Of a DNA stretch of 64,000 nucleotides, positions 15,651 to 24,160 are shown in pieces. How positions within the stretch are numbered: the stretch's first letter is position 1; the number at the start of each line of letters is the position of its first letter. The stretch comes from Acidimicrobiia bacterium (lineage in GTDB: Bacteria > Actinomycetota > Acidimicrobiia > Spongiisociales > UBA5794): positions 620,001-684,000 of the forward strand of contig JAWKJB010000001.1 of the NCBI GenBank assembly GCA_041393965.1, given 5' to 3'. Made by a program: the position numbers and the translations under genes. The notes below the pieces were generated by a model. That model saw only the letters and a program-made list of their open reading frames with translations, was not told where the DNA came from and did no database searches.

Positions 15651-16501
15651 GGACCATCGAAGACCGACTGACCGAGGCGAGCCGAGAAGCCCGAGCCGCC
15701 GTCGAGACGACCGAACCCCGGCCAGTGGCTACCGTGCGCGCTCAAAGGCGTCGACAGCGCCTGCTGGCGGGTGCGACAGCGACCGCAATGGTGTTTGGGG
15801 CCTTCGCCGCGACCGCCCTGATCATCGGAACCGAGGTGGACGCCGGGCTGGCTCCCGGTGCGGGAGGCGTTGCCCCGCCGACCACGCTCGGCACGGAGGC
15901 ATCGGATGTGACCGGGGCAACCACCACGACGGTGCCACCGACCGAACCGTTGACGAGCATCCCGAACGCACCTCAGCTGGCGCTCGGCTTGACGGATTGG
16001 ACGGTGGTGATGGTTGCCGGTGACGGGAGTGGGGACGGATCGTGGAGCCTCGTCTACAGCGAGGGCGTATCCGCGGCAGCCTGGAACGAAGGCGAGAACG
16101 GGCAGGGCGAGGAAGGGCCACGAGTCGTGATCGAGGTGATCAGCGACCAGCCCGGATCCGAACCGGGAGAGTTCTTCGACCAGGCCGTTGCCTCATACAG
16201 CGACAATGAGGATCTCGGCATCGTGATGACGGGAACGAGAGCCGAGGCTCTGGCTTACGCGACCACCGACTTGAACACCGGGACAGCCGGCTTCACCTTT
16301 GTGTGGCGATCCTCTGCGACGAGCGTTGCCGTAGTCACCGCATTCGTCGACTCGTTCGAGGAGGCGACCCGGATCGTCGGCGCCATCACCGAAGTGTCGG
16401 ACTGGGAGTGGAACGAGATCTTCTACGGCTATGAGGATGCCGTCGCCGGTACCGGCGAGCAGTACCCCACGACCACGACGATGGTGGAGGACGGCAGCTG
16501 A
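15647..16501 (+). CDS. membrane-anchored protein, probable regulator of the ECF sigma factor
   Basis: 284 residues with a cytoplasmic N-terminus of about 40 residues (MRTIEDRLTEASREARAAVE), one membrane span (about residues 41-63) and an extracytoplasmic region with Thr/Pro-rich linkers and a beta-rich domain. Topology and the four-base overlap with the sigma gene are those of an anti-sigma factor, but no zinc-binding HxxxCxxC motif is visible and the cytoplasmic part is short, so the assignment is by context. The extracytoplasmic domain is not recognised. Confidence 0.6.
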   Translation: MRTIEDRLTEASREARAAVETTEPRPVATVRAQRRRQRLLAGATATAMVFGAFAATALIIGTEVDAGLAPGAGGVAPPTTLGTEASDVTGATTTTVPPTEPLTSIPNAPQLALGLTDWTVVMVAGDGSGDGSWSLVYSEGVSAAAWNEGENGQGEEGPRVVIEVISDQPGSEPGEFFDQAVASYSDNEDLGIVMTGTRAEALAYATTDLNTGTAGFTFVWRSSATSVAVVTAFVDSFEEATRIVGAITEVSDWEWNEIFYGYEDAVAGTGEQYPTTTTMVEDGS

Positions 16502-16524
16502 CCACGATCGACCACGGTGTATCT

Positions 16525-16647
16525 GCGTACCCAGGGTTCCCGTTCAACAGAAAGGTCAACTACAGCCCACAGAACGAGCAGCCCACAGAATGCGGTGTTC
16601 CGTGGGCCAGAATGTACCTTTTAGTCGAACGGGAACCCTGGGTACGC
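16525..16647. repeat. 123-bp imperfect palindrome between convergent genes
   Basis: A perfect 21-bp inverted repeat forms the outer arms (16525-16545 and 16627-16647). Inside it, AAAGGT pairs with ACCTTT and GCCCAC..GAAC with its complement, so about 55 bases on each side can pair around a short loop. CAGCCCACAGAA occurs twice near the centre. The element fills the gap between two convergent genes. It could be a bidirectional terminator, a structured RNA or a non-autonomous mobile element (MITE); a flanking target duplication is not evident. Confidence 0.75.
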
Positions 16648-16664
16648 GTGTACGCGCGCACGCG

Positions 16665-17657
16665 CTATGGCTTGATGTCGCCTTCGATCCACTCGACGCG
16701 GTGGTCGGCTTCGATGAAGCGGATGGTGCCGGAGCGGGACCGCATGATGACCGAATGCGTGGTCGTGTGTACACCGCCGAACCGAACGCCGTTCAGCATC
16801 GAGCCGGTCGTCACCCCTGTCGCCGCGAAGAAGGTGTCGTCGGAATTGACGAGGTCCCTCGTGGTGAGGACCTTGTCGAGATCCAGGTCGTGCTCGGCGG
16901 CGTATTGGCGTTCCGAATCGTCACGCGGCCACAGCTTGCATTGGATTTCCCCTCGCATCGCGGCCATGGCGCACGCTGAGGTCACCGCCTCCGGCGAGCC
17001 GCCGATCCCCATCAGGATATCGATCCCCGTGCCGTGCAGCGCGGCAGAGATCGACCCTTGGATATCGCCGTCCCCGATCAGGGAGATTCGCCCACCGGCA
17101 GCCCTGATCGCGTCGATGTATGGCTGGTTGCGCGGACGGTCCAATACCACCACGGTCACATCCGAAATCTGTTTGTTGAGCGCCTTGGCAACGGCGGCGA
17201 GGTTGTGCTCGACCGGAGCGTTGATGTCGACCTTGCCGACCGCGGCCTCTCCGACGGCGAGCTTGTCCATGTACACGAGGCTGCCGGGTGCATACATCGA
17301 ACCCCGCTCGGCGAGGGCGATCACCGCAAGCGCACCCCCGCGGCCCTCGGCCGTCAGCCGCGTCCCGTCGACCGGATCGACGGCGACATCGACCTGGGGG
17401 AGGCTCCCGTTGCCGACGCGTTCGCCGTTGTACAACATCGGCGCCTCGTCCTTTTCCCCCTCACCGATCACCACGATCCCATCGAGACTGGTCCGCGACA
17501 GAACCTGGCGCATGGCGTCGACGGCTGCCTGATCGACGATCTCCTTGTTCCCACGCCCCTGGACACGGGCGGCCGAGATCGCGGCGGCTTCCGTCACCCG
17601 AACGAGTTCGAGAGCAAGGTTTCGATCCGGGAGGTAGCTTGCAACTTGCATGGTCAC
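16665..17657 (-). CDS. glpX: fructose-1,6-bisphosphatase class II
   Basis: About 330 residues matching GlpX, which converts fructose 1,6-bisphosphate to fructose 6-phosphate in gluconeogenesis and is the main actinobacterial FBPase. Diagnostic stretches are VDQAAVDAMRQVLSR, IVVIGEGEKDEAPMLYNGE, AVDPVDGTRLTAEGRGGALA (metal and phosphate site) and MGIGGSPEAVTSACAM. GTG 17657 overlaps the stop codon of the thiolase gene by three bases; ATG 17651 is two codons later. Cotranscription with the thiolase is likely. Confidence 0.95.
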   Translation of the reverse strand: MTMQVASYLPDRNLALELVRVTEAAAISAARVQGRGNKEIVDQAAVDAMRQVLSRTSLDGIVVIGEGEKDEAPMLYNGERVGNGSLPQVDVAVDPVDGTRLTAEGRGGALAVIALAERGSMYAPGSLVYMDKLAVGEAAVGKVDINAPVEHNLAAVAKALNKQISDVTVVVLDRPRNQPYIDAIRAAGGRISLIGDGDIQGSISAALHGTGIDILMGIGGSPEAVTSACAMAAMRGEIQCKLWPRDDSERQYAAEHDLDLDKVLTTRDLVNSDDTFFAATGVTTGSMLNGVRFGGVHTTTHSVIMRSRSGTIRFIEADHRVEWIEGDIKP

Positions 17658-18832
17658 ACCATCCTGATGATCATCGCGTCACCCTGGCCGCCACCGCCGC
17701 ACAACGCCGCGGCACCCATCCTGCCGTCCGTCGATCGGAGGGCGTTGACAAGCGTGACGACCAGGCGGGCCCCGGTCGCACCGAGCGGATGCCCGAGCGC
17801 GACGGCACCACCGTGGATGTTGACCCGATCGTGGTCCAACCCGAGCATGTCTGCCGAGTGCAACGCAACCGATGCGAACGCTTCGTTGATCTCGAACAGA
17901 TCGATGTCGTCGATACCGACACCCACCCGTTTCATGGCCACCCTGATCGCCTCCGCGGGGCGTTCGTGGAGCGTCGCGTCCGGCCCTGCGACCTGTCCGT
18001 AGGCGACCATCTCGGCAAGGATCGGAAGCCCAGCTGCCTCCGCCGCGCTCCGATCGGCGACCACAACTGCGGCCGCACCGTCCGAGATCTGGGACGCGTT
18101 TCCCGCCGTGATCGTTCCGTCAGGGTCGAAGGCGGGACGGAGGGCGCCGAGCGATTCGAGCGTGGTCTCCCTCCGGATGCCCTCATCTGTGTCGACGACG
18201 AGCGCGTCACCTCGCCGTTGCGGGACCGTGACCGGCACGATCTCATCATCGAAGACCCCGCTATCGGCTGCGGCGGCCGCCCGAGCGTGAGAAGCAGCAG
18301 ACCACGCGTCCTGGGTGGAGCGGTCGATGCCGAGCTCCGTGTTCTTGGCGTCTGACGATTCGCCCATCATGCACGAGTCGAACGCGCAGAAGAGGCCGTC
18401 GTGGGTCATCGTATCGACAAGGGTCGCGTCTCCCATCTTGAGACCCGCCCTCGCTCCCGGAAGCACATACGGCGCGTTCGTCATCGACTCCATCCCGCCA
18501 GCGACGACGAAGGTGGATTCACCGAGCCTGATGTGGTTTGCCGCTTCCTGGATCGCCGTCATCCCGGAGAGGCAGACCTTGTTGATGGTGGTCGCAGGCA
18601 CCGTCATGGGTACACCGCCACGCACCGCAGCCTGTCGGGAGGTGATCTGCCCCTGACCTGCCTGGATCACATGACCGAAGATGACCTCATCGAGCTGGCT
18701 GGCGTCGAGCCCGGAACGCTGGATCGCCGCAGCGATCGCGGCACCGCCGAGATCCACCGCCGAAAGCTGCGAGAACGCTCCGTTGAAGCGTCCGATCGGT
18801 GTGCGGGCAATGGAACAGATGACCGGATTCAT
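17654..18832 (-). CDS. acetyl-CoA C-acetyltransferase (thiolase)
   Basis: 392 residues, thiolase superfamily. The acylated Cys lies in NKVCLSGMTAIQ (about residue 88), the active-site His in GGAVALGHPLGATGAR, and the second Cys in LCGGGGQGDAMI; NEAFAS is also present. It degrades or builds acetoacetyl-CoA and beta-ketoacyl-CoA. ATG 18832 has TACGCT at 18839-18844, six bases upstream, and no Shine-Dalgarno sequence, so the longer frame to 18895 is not needed. Confidence 0.93.
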   Translation of the reverse strand: MNPVICSIARTPIGRFNGAFSQLSAVDLGGAAIAAAIQRSGLDASQLDEVIFGHVIQAGQGQITSRQAAVRGGVPMTVPATTINKVCLSGMTAIQEAANHIRLGESTFVVAGGMESMTNAPYVLPGARAGLKMGDATLVDTMTHDGLFCAFDSCMMGESSDAKNTELGIDRSTQDAWSAASHARAAAAADSGVFDDEIVPVTVPQRRGDALVVDTDEGIRRETTLESLGALRPAFDPDGTITAGNASQISDGAAAVVVADRSAAEAAGLPILAEMVAYGQVAGPDATLHERPAEAIRVAMKRVGVGIDDIDLFEINEAFASVALHSADMLGLDHDRVNIHGGAVALGHPLGATGARLVVTLVNALRSTDGRMGAAALCGGGGQGDAMIIRMV

Positions 18833-18866
18833 GCTCCAAGCGTAGTTCGCTCCCACGCCACCGGAA

Positions 18867-19115
18867 TCAGACGAAGCCGGCCGAATCGAGCTCATCCATG
18901 TCGCTGTGGCCCGGAAGGCGGTCGTACTCGGCCGAGGTCATCGGAGCACGCCGTTCGAGTGGGCGGCCGGCTTGCACCCATTGGCTCTGACGGATCGGCC
19001 TCGGACGCACAGCGGCGGCCTCCTGCTCCTGCCGTTCGATCGCGTTGACGACCGCCGCGATGGCAGCGGCGATGGCGGGGTCGGCACCGCCGGTGATCCT
19101 CGTGACTTCAGCCAT
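18867..19115 (-). CDS. small protein resembling the acyl-CoA carboxylase epsilon subunit
   Basis: 82 residues. MAEVTRITGGADPAIAAAIA begins an Ala-rich helix, and the C-terminal half contains QSQWVQAGRPLERR, similar to the short tail motif (WxxAGR) of actinobacterial AccE/PccE subunits, which stabilise biotin-dependent acyl-CoA carboxylases. ATG 19115 overlaps the end of the methylmalonyl-CoA epimerase gene by eight bases (ATGGCTGA), so the two are translated together; a propionyl-CoA link would suit both. No carboxylase alpha or beta subunit lies in the window. Assignment is tentative. Confidence 0.5.
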   Translation of the reverse strand: MAEVTRITGGADPAIAAAIAAVVNAIERQEQEAAAVRPRPIRQSQWVQAGRPLERRAPMTSAEYDRLPGHSDMDELDSAGFV

Positions 19116-19518
19116 CTCGTACCTCGACAAGCTCGATGAGCGTACCTGCGAGCGCCTTCGGGTGCACGAACGCAATCCGGTGGCCGCCCCCACCGATGCG
19201 TGGCTTCTCGTCAACCAGCCGGACGCCCTGCTGCTTCAGATGTTCGATCGCGGCGTCGATGTCGGCGACCGCGAACGCGATGTGGTGCATCCCTTCCCCG
19301 TTCCGACTCAGGAACCGCCCGACGGGTGACGCTTCGTCGTGTGGTTCGAGCAGCTGGAGGTGCGACCCGCCCACGGCGATCATCGCCTCGGTAACGCCTT
19401 GGTCTTCGATGCTCTCACGGGACAGGACCTCGAAGCCGTACTGGCCACGGAACCCCTTGATGGCACGATCGAGATCGTCGACCGCAAGAGCGACATGGTG
19501 GATGTTGTACGGGAGCAC
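19108..19518 (-). CDS. mce: methylmalonyl-CoA epimerase
   Basis: 136-residue vicinal-oxygen-chelate protein. HHVALAVDDLDRAIKGF, HLQLLEPHDEASPVGRFL, GMHHIAFAVADIDAAI and a final GTLIELVEV carry the His and Glu metal ligands of methylmalonyl-CoA epimerase, which interconverts (S)- and (R)-methylmalonyl-CoA in propionate metabolism. GTG 19518 is preferred to TTG 19521 because TACGAT at 19525-19530 is then six bases away, the leaderless spacing seen elsewhere here. Confidence 0.92.
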   Translation of the reverse strand: MLPYNIHHVALAVDDLDRAIKGFRGQYGFEVLSRESIEDQGVTEAMIAVGGSHLQLLEPHDEASPVGRFLSRNGEGMHHIAFAVADIDAAIEHLKQQGVRLVDEKPRIGGGGHRIAFVHPKALAGTLIELVEVRDG

Positions 19519-19541
19519 CAACGCATCGTACCGCGATGGTC

Positions 19542-20849
19542 TCAGCTCGAGGTCGGGGCGAGGTCGTCGACCTCCGTATCGGTCGTGCGAGGGGCCGCCG
19601 CGTCTGCCAACGGAACCGAGAAGCAGAACCGTGCACCGACCGGGAACCGATCCTCATACCACAGGTCGCCTCCCATGGCTCGCGTCAGTGTGCGAGCGAT
19701 CGGAAGGCCAAGGCCGACCCCCTGCTCCATCCGACCGTCTCCCTTCGAGAGTTGTTCGAAGTGCTCGAAGATCCGGTCTCGGTCCTCGGGAGCGACGCCC
19801 CCGCCGTTGTCCGACACCGCGATGCGGTAGACCCCCGGTCCGGCGAGCTCCCCTTCGATGAGGATCTGATCGCCTCCGTACTTGCGGGCGTTCTCGAGGA
19901 GGTTCCGCAGGATCTGGTGCAGCCTTGTGCGATCGGCGAGGACCGTGACGCCGGCAGGGATCGAAACGGCATAGTCCCTCTGACTTCCGAACAGCAACTC
20001 GGCAACGGAGTGCGTCTCGGTCGCGAGGTCCACAGCGACCGGATCGAGACGGAGCTGCCCCGCTTCCAGCCTCGGGATGACAAGGATGTCCTCAACGAGG
20101 TTGGCGAGATGGTCGGTCTCCTTGCGCATGATTGCGAGGAACTCGTCGACCTCCCGCGATGGGAGTGTCTCCCAGTTCTCGCCGAGGGTGTCGGTGAACC
20201 CGGCAATCCCCGTGAGGGGTGTGCGGAGTTCGTGGCTGACCATCGACACGAACTCGTTCTTGAGTTGGGCCGCCCTGCGTTCCTGGGCGAGTGCTTCTGC
20301 CTGCTGGTCCTGGGCCCGCAGGAGAGCGCTCATCGCGCCGAGCATGGCGATCGCGACCGACAGGGTGAAAACCACGATCACCGTCCGATCGAACGCCACG
20401 GTGAACCCCGCACGCTCAAGGAGCCCGACGGGGCCACCGACGCCGAGATCCTCAAGGGTTGCAGCGACGACCCACAGCACGGTCGCATAGCCCACAACGA
20501 GTGCCGCGTAGCCCATCGGGAGGATCAGCGAGGCTGCGACGATGAGGTACAGAACGACGATCGCGCAGGTCGCGGGCGGTGCGCCTCGCCCGGCGAGCAG
20601 CACGAAGAATGCGGTGGTGTCGACGACGAAGCCGCCGAACACCGACGCCCTGGTCCGGAGGCGGATCAGCGCATCGGCGGCGGTTACCGTGCCGGTCGCG
20701 GCGAGGAGGAGGGGGGCGGGGCTCTTGAGAGCAACCGCTCCGACCACACCGGCACAGATGAATGCGAACGCGCCAGCAATGCGCAGCATGTTGTACGGGC
20801 CGCGCATCTCATCGTACGAGATGGGCGCACGCGCCGAGAGTCGGAACAT
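19542..20849 (-). CDS. membrane sensor histidine kinase
   Basis: 435 residues: six or more hydrophobic spans in the first 190 residues with no recognised ligand domain, a short coiled linker, HisKA with the phospho-acceptor SHELRTPLTG, and HATPase_c with N-box NLLENARKYG, G1 DNGGGV and G2 GVGLGLPIA. It autophosphorylates and passes phosphate to a response regulator, but no regulator gene is adjacent, so it is an orphan kinase. An AAGGAG ribosome site precedes ATG 20849. The signal sensed is unknown. Confidence 0.92.
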   Translation of the reverse strand: MFRLSARAPISYDEMRGPYNMLRIAGAFAFICAGVVGAVALKSPAPLLLAATGTVTAADALIRLRTRASVFGGFVVDTTAFFVLLAGRGAPPATCAIVVLYLIVAASLILPMGYAALVVGYATVLWVVAATLEDLGVGGPVGLLERAGFTVAFDRTVIVVFTLSVAIAMLGAMSALLRAQDQQAEALAQERRAAQLKNEFVSMVSHELRTPLTGIAGFTDTLGENWETLPSREVDEFLAIMRKETDHLANLVEDILVIPRLEAGQLRLDPVAVDLATETHSVAELLFGSQRDYAVSIPAGVTVLADRTRLHQILRNLLENARKYGGDQILIEGELAGPGVYRIAVSDNGGGVAPEDRDRIFEHFEQLSKGDGRMEQGVGLGLPIARTLTRAMGGDLWYEDRFPVGARFCFSVPLADAAAPRTTDTEVDDLAPTSS

Positions 20850-20898
20850 CGGTTCTCCTTGGCACCGTTATCGGCCCGGTTCACGAATCGGTGAAGGA

Positions 20899-22149
20899 CT
20901 ACATGCCGGAGCGCCGTCGCGCCGCTGTCTCGTGGGCAACAAGGCCCTCAAGGGAGGCCAGCAGTGCCGTGTCGTCAACCAGCCGGTCGGGCTCGTCGAG
21001 GACGAGCCAGGTCGGGGACCGCAGGAAGGTCAGAACGGACAAACCGGACTGGAATCTGGCTCCACCGCCGGTGGGGAGAACATGGTTGGGCCCGGCGCCA
21101 TAGTCGGCGAACACCTCCGCGGAGGTCGCTCCGACGAAGACCGATCCGTAGGATCCGAAGTCTTCGAGTCGTTGCTCGGCATCGCGAATGTGGAGTGCAA
21201 GGTGCTCCGGTGCGATCTCGTCCGAGACCGAAGCGGCCTCGTCGATCGTGTCGACGACGACGCAGAATCCGTTCCCGACAGCCTTTCCCGCGATGTCTGC
21301 GGTTGTCAGATCCACGACCTGGTGCTCGACCCGGTCGACGACCTCATCGGCCATCTCGGAGCTCAGCGTGACGAGCATCGGGACGGCGTCAGGATCGTGC
21401 TCGGCCTGGGCGAGGAGATCGGAAGCGACGAGGTCCGGGTCTGCCTCGTCGTCCGCGATGACCAGGATCTCGCTCGGACCGGCGAGCCCGTCGATACCGA
21501 TCTCGCCGTAGAGGTACCGCTTGGCGGCCGTCACCCATCGGTTGCCGGGACCAACGACGAGGTCGCATGCGGGCCCAACGGTGCCGAACGCAAGCGCTGC
21601 GATTGCCTGCGCCCCACCGACGGGAATCAGCGCATCGGCGTCGGCGATGCTTGTCGCAGCGAGAACAAGGTCGCTCGGTCTCGGGGACGCAACCCACACC
21701 TGATCCACTGCGGCCACCCGGGCGGGAATGACGGTCATCAGCACCGACGACGGAAGCGGGTACCGCCCAGCCGGTGCATAGGCGCCCGCCCGCTCCACGG
21801 GTATCCACCGATGCCCGGCCGTGCCGCCATGGACGGGGACGGTCAGGTCGGTCAGGGCAGCCCGCTGGGCCGCCGCGAACCGCCGAATCCGGTCGGCGAC
21901 CGCTTCGAGGACGGCACGGTGTCGGTCGGGTAGCCGGTCGAGGGCGCGTCCCATCTCGTCGCGGGTCACGACGAGCGGTTCGGTCTCGTCGATATCGCCG
22001 AACCGGACACCGAGACGGCGAAGGGCTTCGGCGCCTCCGGCCCTGACTTGCTCGACGATGGCTGCGACACGCCGCATCGTGTCGGCGTCCTCGCGTCGGT
22101 GGCGCCTCGCGACAGCTCCCACCTCCGACCGGTCGATTCGGGGGATCAC
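20899..22149 (-). CDS. hisD: histidinol dehydrogenase
   Basis: 416 residues. Zinc-dependent enzyme that oxidises L-histidinol to L-histidine, the final step of the pathway. Visible signatures include VPVERAGAYAPAGRYPLPSS-type NAD region (IPVERAGAYAPAGRYPLPSS), GPSEILVIADDEADPDLVASD, LLAQAEHDPDA and the terminal DYGAGPNHVLPTGGGARF with catalytic and zinc-binding His/Asp residues. It is the last gene of the his operon and overlaps hisAIE by four bases. Confidence 0.95.
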   Translation of the reverse strand: MIPRIDRSEVGAVARRHRREDADTMRRVAAIVEQVRAGGAEALRRLGVRFGDIDETEPLVVTRDEMGRALDRLPDRHRAVLEAVADRIRRFAAAQRAALTDLTVPVHGGTAGHRWIPVERAGAYAPAGRYPLPSSVLMTVIPARVAAVDQVWVASPRPSDLVLAATSIADADALIPVGGAQAIAALAFGTVGPACDLVVGPGNRWVTAAKRYLYGEIGIDGLAGPSEILVIADDEADPDLVASDLLAQAEHDPDAVPMLVTLSSEMADEVVDRVEHQVVDLTTADIAGKAVGNGFCVVVDTIDEAASVSDEIAPEHLALHIRDAEQRLEDFGSYGSVFVGATSAEVFADYGAGPNHVLPTGGGARFQSGLSVLTFLRSPTWLVLDEPDRLVDDTALLASLEGLVAHETAARRRSGM

Positions 22150-23411
22150 CTGTCCTCCTTCGCGGTCATGGGTCTGCGCCCGACAAGCCGTTCCCTGCGG
22201 TCCAGTTCCGCGGCGATCCGCGTCAGCGGCACGCCTTCTGCGGTGGCTTTGGCGACCGTGAAATAGATGAGGTCTGCGGCCTCGTGGACGACCGCCTCGG
22301 GTCCCGTCGCCGCAGCAAGCTCGTGTGCTTCCTCCACGAGTTTGCTCGCGAGCAGATCGGCATCGTCGAAGAGCTGTACGGTGTTTGATCCCGCTGGGCG
22401 CTGCTCCCGGATTCGCTCGAGCCGTCGTGCGAGCCTCCCGATGCCGGCGTCTTCACCCCAGCATGTCCTCTCGGCGGTGTGACAGAACCCAGGATCGGAC
22501 TGCCGGACGGTGAACCGGATCGCGTCACGGTCGCAGTCAAGATCGACCCGAACGAGTGTCTGGGTAGCTCCCGATGAGGCTCCTTTTCGCCAGGTTCCAC
22601 GCTTCCGGCTGTGGTAGACGCCGGTGCGGGTGTCGATGGCCTCCTCGAGACTCTCGGGGTCGGACCAGGCGAGCCCGAGCGCAACCCCTGCCTCGTCGAC
22701 GACGACCGTCGGCCACAGTCCGTCCTCCCGGTCAGATGTCAGGATCGCACCGATGGCCTTGTGAAGGGGGAGCTGACCGTTGTACAGAGCCATTCCCACC
22801 TGGGCATCAGCACCGATGTGATCGAGCGCCGCAACCTCGGAAGAGTCGGTGACACCTCCTGCGATCGTCACGCGGCATCCCTCGCCAGCGGCTGCAACGA
22901 CCCGTTGGGCGAGTGTGAGGTCCGTGCCGGCGAGACGACCCTCCCGCTCGACGAAGGTCACGAGAATCCCGCAACACAGGCCACGCACCTCGGCGATGGC
23001 ATCGAACAGAGCGGTTCCGGTCCGGGTCCGCCACCCATGGGTGACGACTTCGCCGTCGCGGGCGTCGAGCGCCACGATCACGCGGTCGGCGGGCAGGGTC
23101 TCGAGCAGCTCCCGTGTCGCAGCGGTACCGATGATGACCTTGTCGGCTCCCACGGCGAGCCATCGGAGAGCTGTCTCCCGATCCCTGATCCCTCCACCAA
23201 CCCGGACAGGCCCCATCGCGCACAACTCGGCGATGAGATCGGCGTTGTCACCGTCGCCTCTTGCGGCGTCGATGTCGATGACGGCGACCTCACCCACAAG
23301 CGAGAAACGCTCCATCAGCGGTCGCGGGTCACCGGCGTCGATGGCGAGGGTCTCGCCGCCGACCAGCTGCACGGCGTTGCCGGACACGAGATCGATCGAC
23401 GGCACGATCAT
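22146..23411 (-). CDS. trifunctional HisA-HisI-HisE fusion protein
   Basis: 421 residues in one frame. Residues 1-228 are the HisA isomerase barrel (MIVPSIDLVSGNAVQLVGG, VGGGIRD, VALDAR). Residues about 232-325 are HisI, phosphoribosyl-AMP cyclohydrolase, with zinc Cys in LDCD, FCHT and RTCW. Residues about 330-415 are HisE, phosphoribosyl-ATP pyrophosphatase (LVEEAHELAAATG, VVHEAADLIYF). HisI-HisE fusions are common; joining HisA in front is not. In the HisA part the usual TDxxRDG loop reads TFVEREG. ATG 23411 overlaps the hisF stop codon (ATGA). Confidence 0.92.
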   Translation of the reverse strand: MIVPSIDLVSGNAVQLVGGETLAIDAGDPRPLMERFSLVGEVAVIDIDAARGDGDNADLIAELCAMGPVRVGGGIRDRETALRWLAVGADKVIIGTAATRELLETLPADRVIVALDARDGEVVTHGWRTRTGTALFDAIAEVRGLCCGILVTFVEREGRLAGTDLTLAQRVVAAAGEGCRVTIAGGVTDSSEVAALDHIGADAQVGMALYNGQLPLHKAIGAILTSDREDGLWPTVVVDEAGVALGLAWSDPESLEEAIDTRTGVYHSRKRGTWRKGASSGATQTLVRVDLDCDRDAIRFTVRQSDPGFCHTAERTCWGEDAGIGRLARRLERIREQRPAGSNTVQLFDDADLLASKLVEEAHELAAATGPEAVVHEAADLIYFTVAKATAEGVPLTRIAAELDRRERLVGRRPMTAKEDR

Positions 23412-24160
23412 CGTCGGACTTCCCAGCCTCGGTCGGCCATCTCCGCCTTGAGGTCCGCAACGGTCAGTTCCCGATCGTGGAGCAGTGAGGCAACCAAGAC
23501 CGCAGACGCACCGGCGTCCATGGCCTCGACGAGATCCGATGCCGCCCCAGCACCCCCAGAGGCGATGATCGGGATCGTGACCTTCGCGGCGATCGCGGCA
23601 AGGAGGTCGGTGTCGTATCCGTCGCGGGTCCCGTCGCGGTCCCAACTCGTGACCAGCAGCTCGCCTGCACCGAGCTGCGCACATGTCTGTGCCCATGTTC
23701 CCGCATCGAGGCCGGTGCGGTTCGTGCCGCTGTGGGTGAGGACTTCCCAACCACCATCTCGGCGGCTCGCATCGATCGAGACGACCGCGCACTGCGCCCC
23801 GAACCGCTCCGCAATCTCCGCGATGAGCTGCGGGCGTTCGACCGCCGCGGTATTCACCGCCACCCGGTCGGCTCCGTTCGCCAGCAGTCGACCGGCGTCG
23901 TCGGCGGTCCTGATACCACCGCCGACCGTCAGCGGGATCGTCAGGACACTCCGAACGGCGCGCACCGTGGCGACCGCATTGGCCCGCCCCTGCGGTGTCG
24001 CCGAGATGTCGAGGATGACGATCTCGTCAGCGCCCTGACGCTCGTATTCGGCAGCCGCCTCGGCGGGGTCTCCGGCATCTCGCAGGTTGGCGAATCGGAT
24101 GCCCTTCACGACGCGCCCGTCGTTGACATCGAGGCACGGGATCACTCGTGGTGCAAGCAT
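23408..24160 (-). CDS. hisF: imidazole glycerol phosphate synthase subunit HisF
   Basis: 250-residue TIM barrel, the cyclase half of IGP synthase. MLAPRVIPCLDVNDGRVVKG holds the catalytic Asp11 equivalent, SIDASRRDGGWEV the second Asp, and IPLTVGGGIRTADDAGRLL and IPIIASGGAGAASDL the phosphate-binding loops. ATG 24160 shares its bases with the hisH stop codon (TGATG), so the two subunits of the complex are translationally coupled. The frame upstream to 24409 is only the antisense-free tail of hisH and is not used. Confidence 0.96.
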   Translation of the reverse strand: MLAPRVIPCLDVNDGRVVKGIRFANLRDAGDPAEAAAEYERQGADEIVILDISATPQGRANAVATVRAVRSVLTIPLTVGGGIRTADDAGRLLANGADRVAVNTAAVERPQLIAEIAERFGAQCAVVSIDASRRDGGWEVLTHSGTNRTGLDAGTWAQTCAQLGAGELLVTSWDRDGTRDGYDTDLLAAIAAKVTIPIIASGGAGAASDLVEAMDAGASAVLVASLLHDRELTVADLKAEMADRGWEVRR

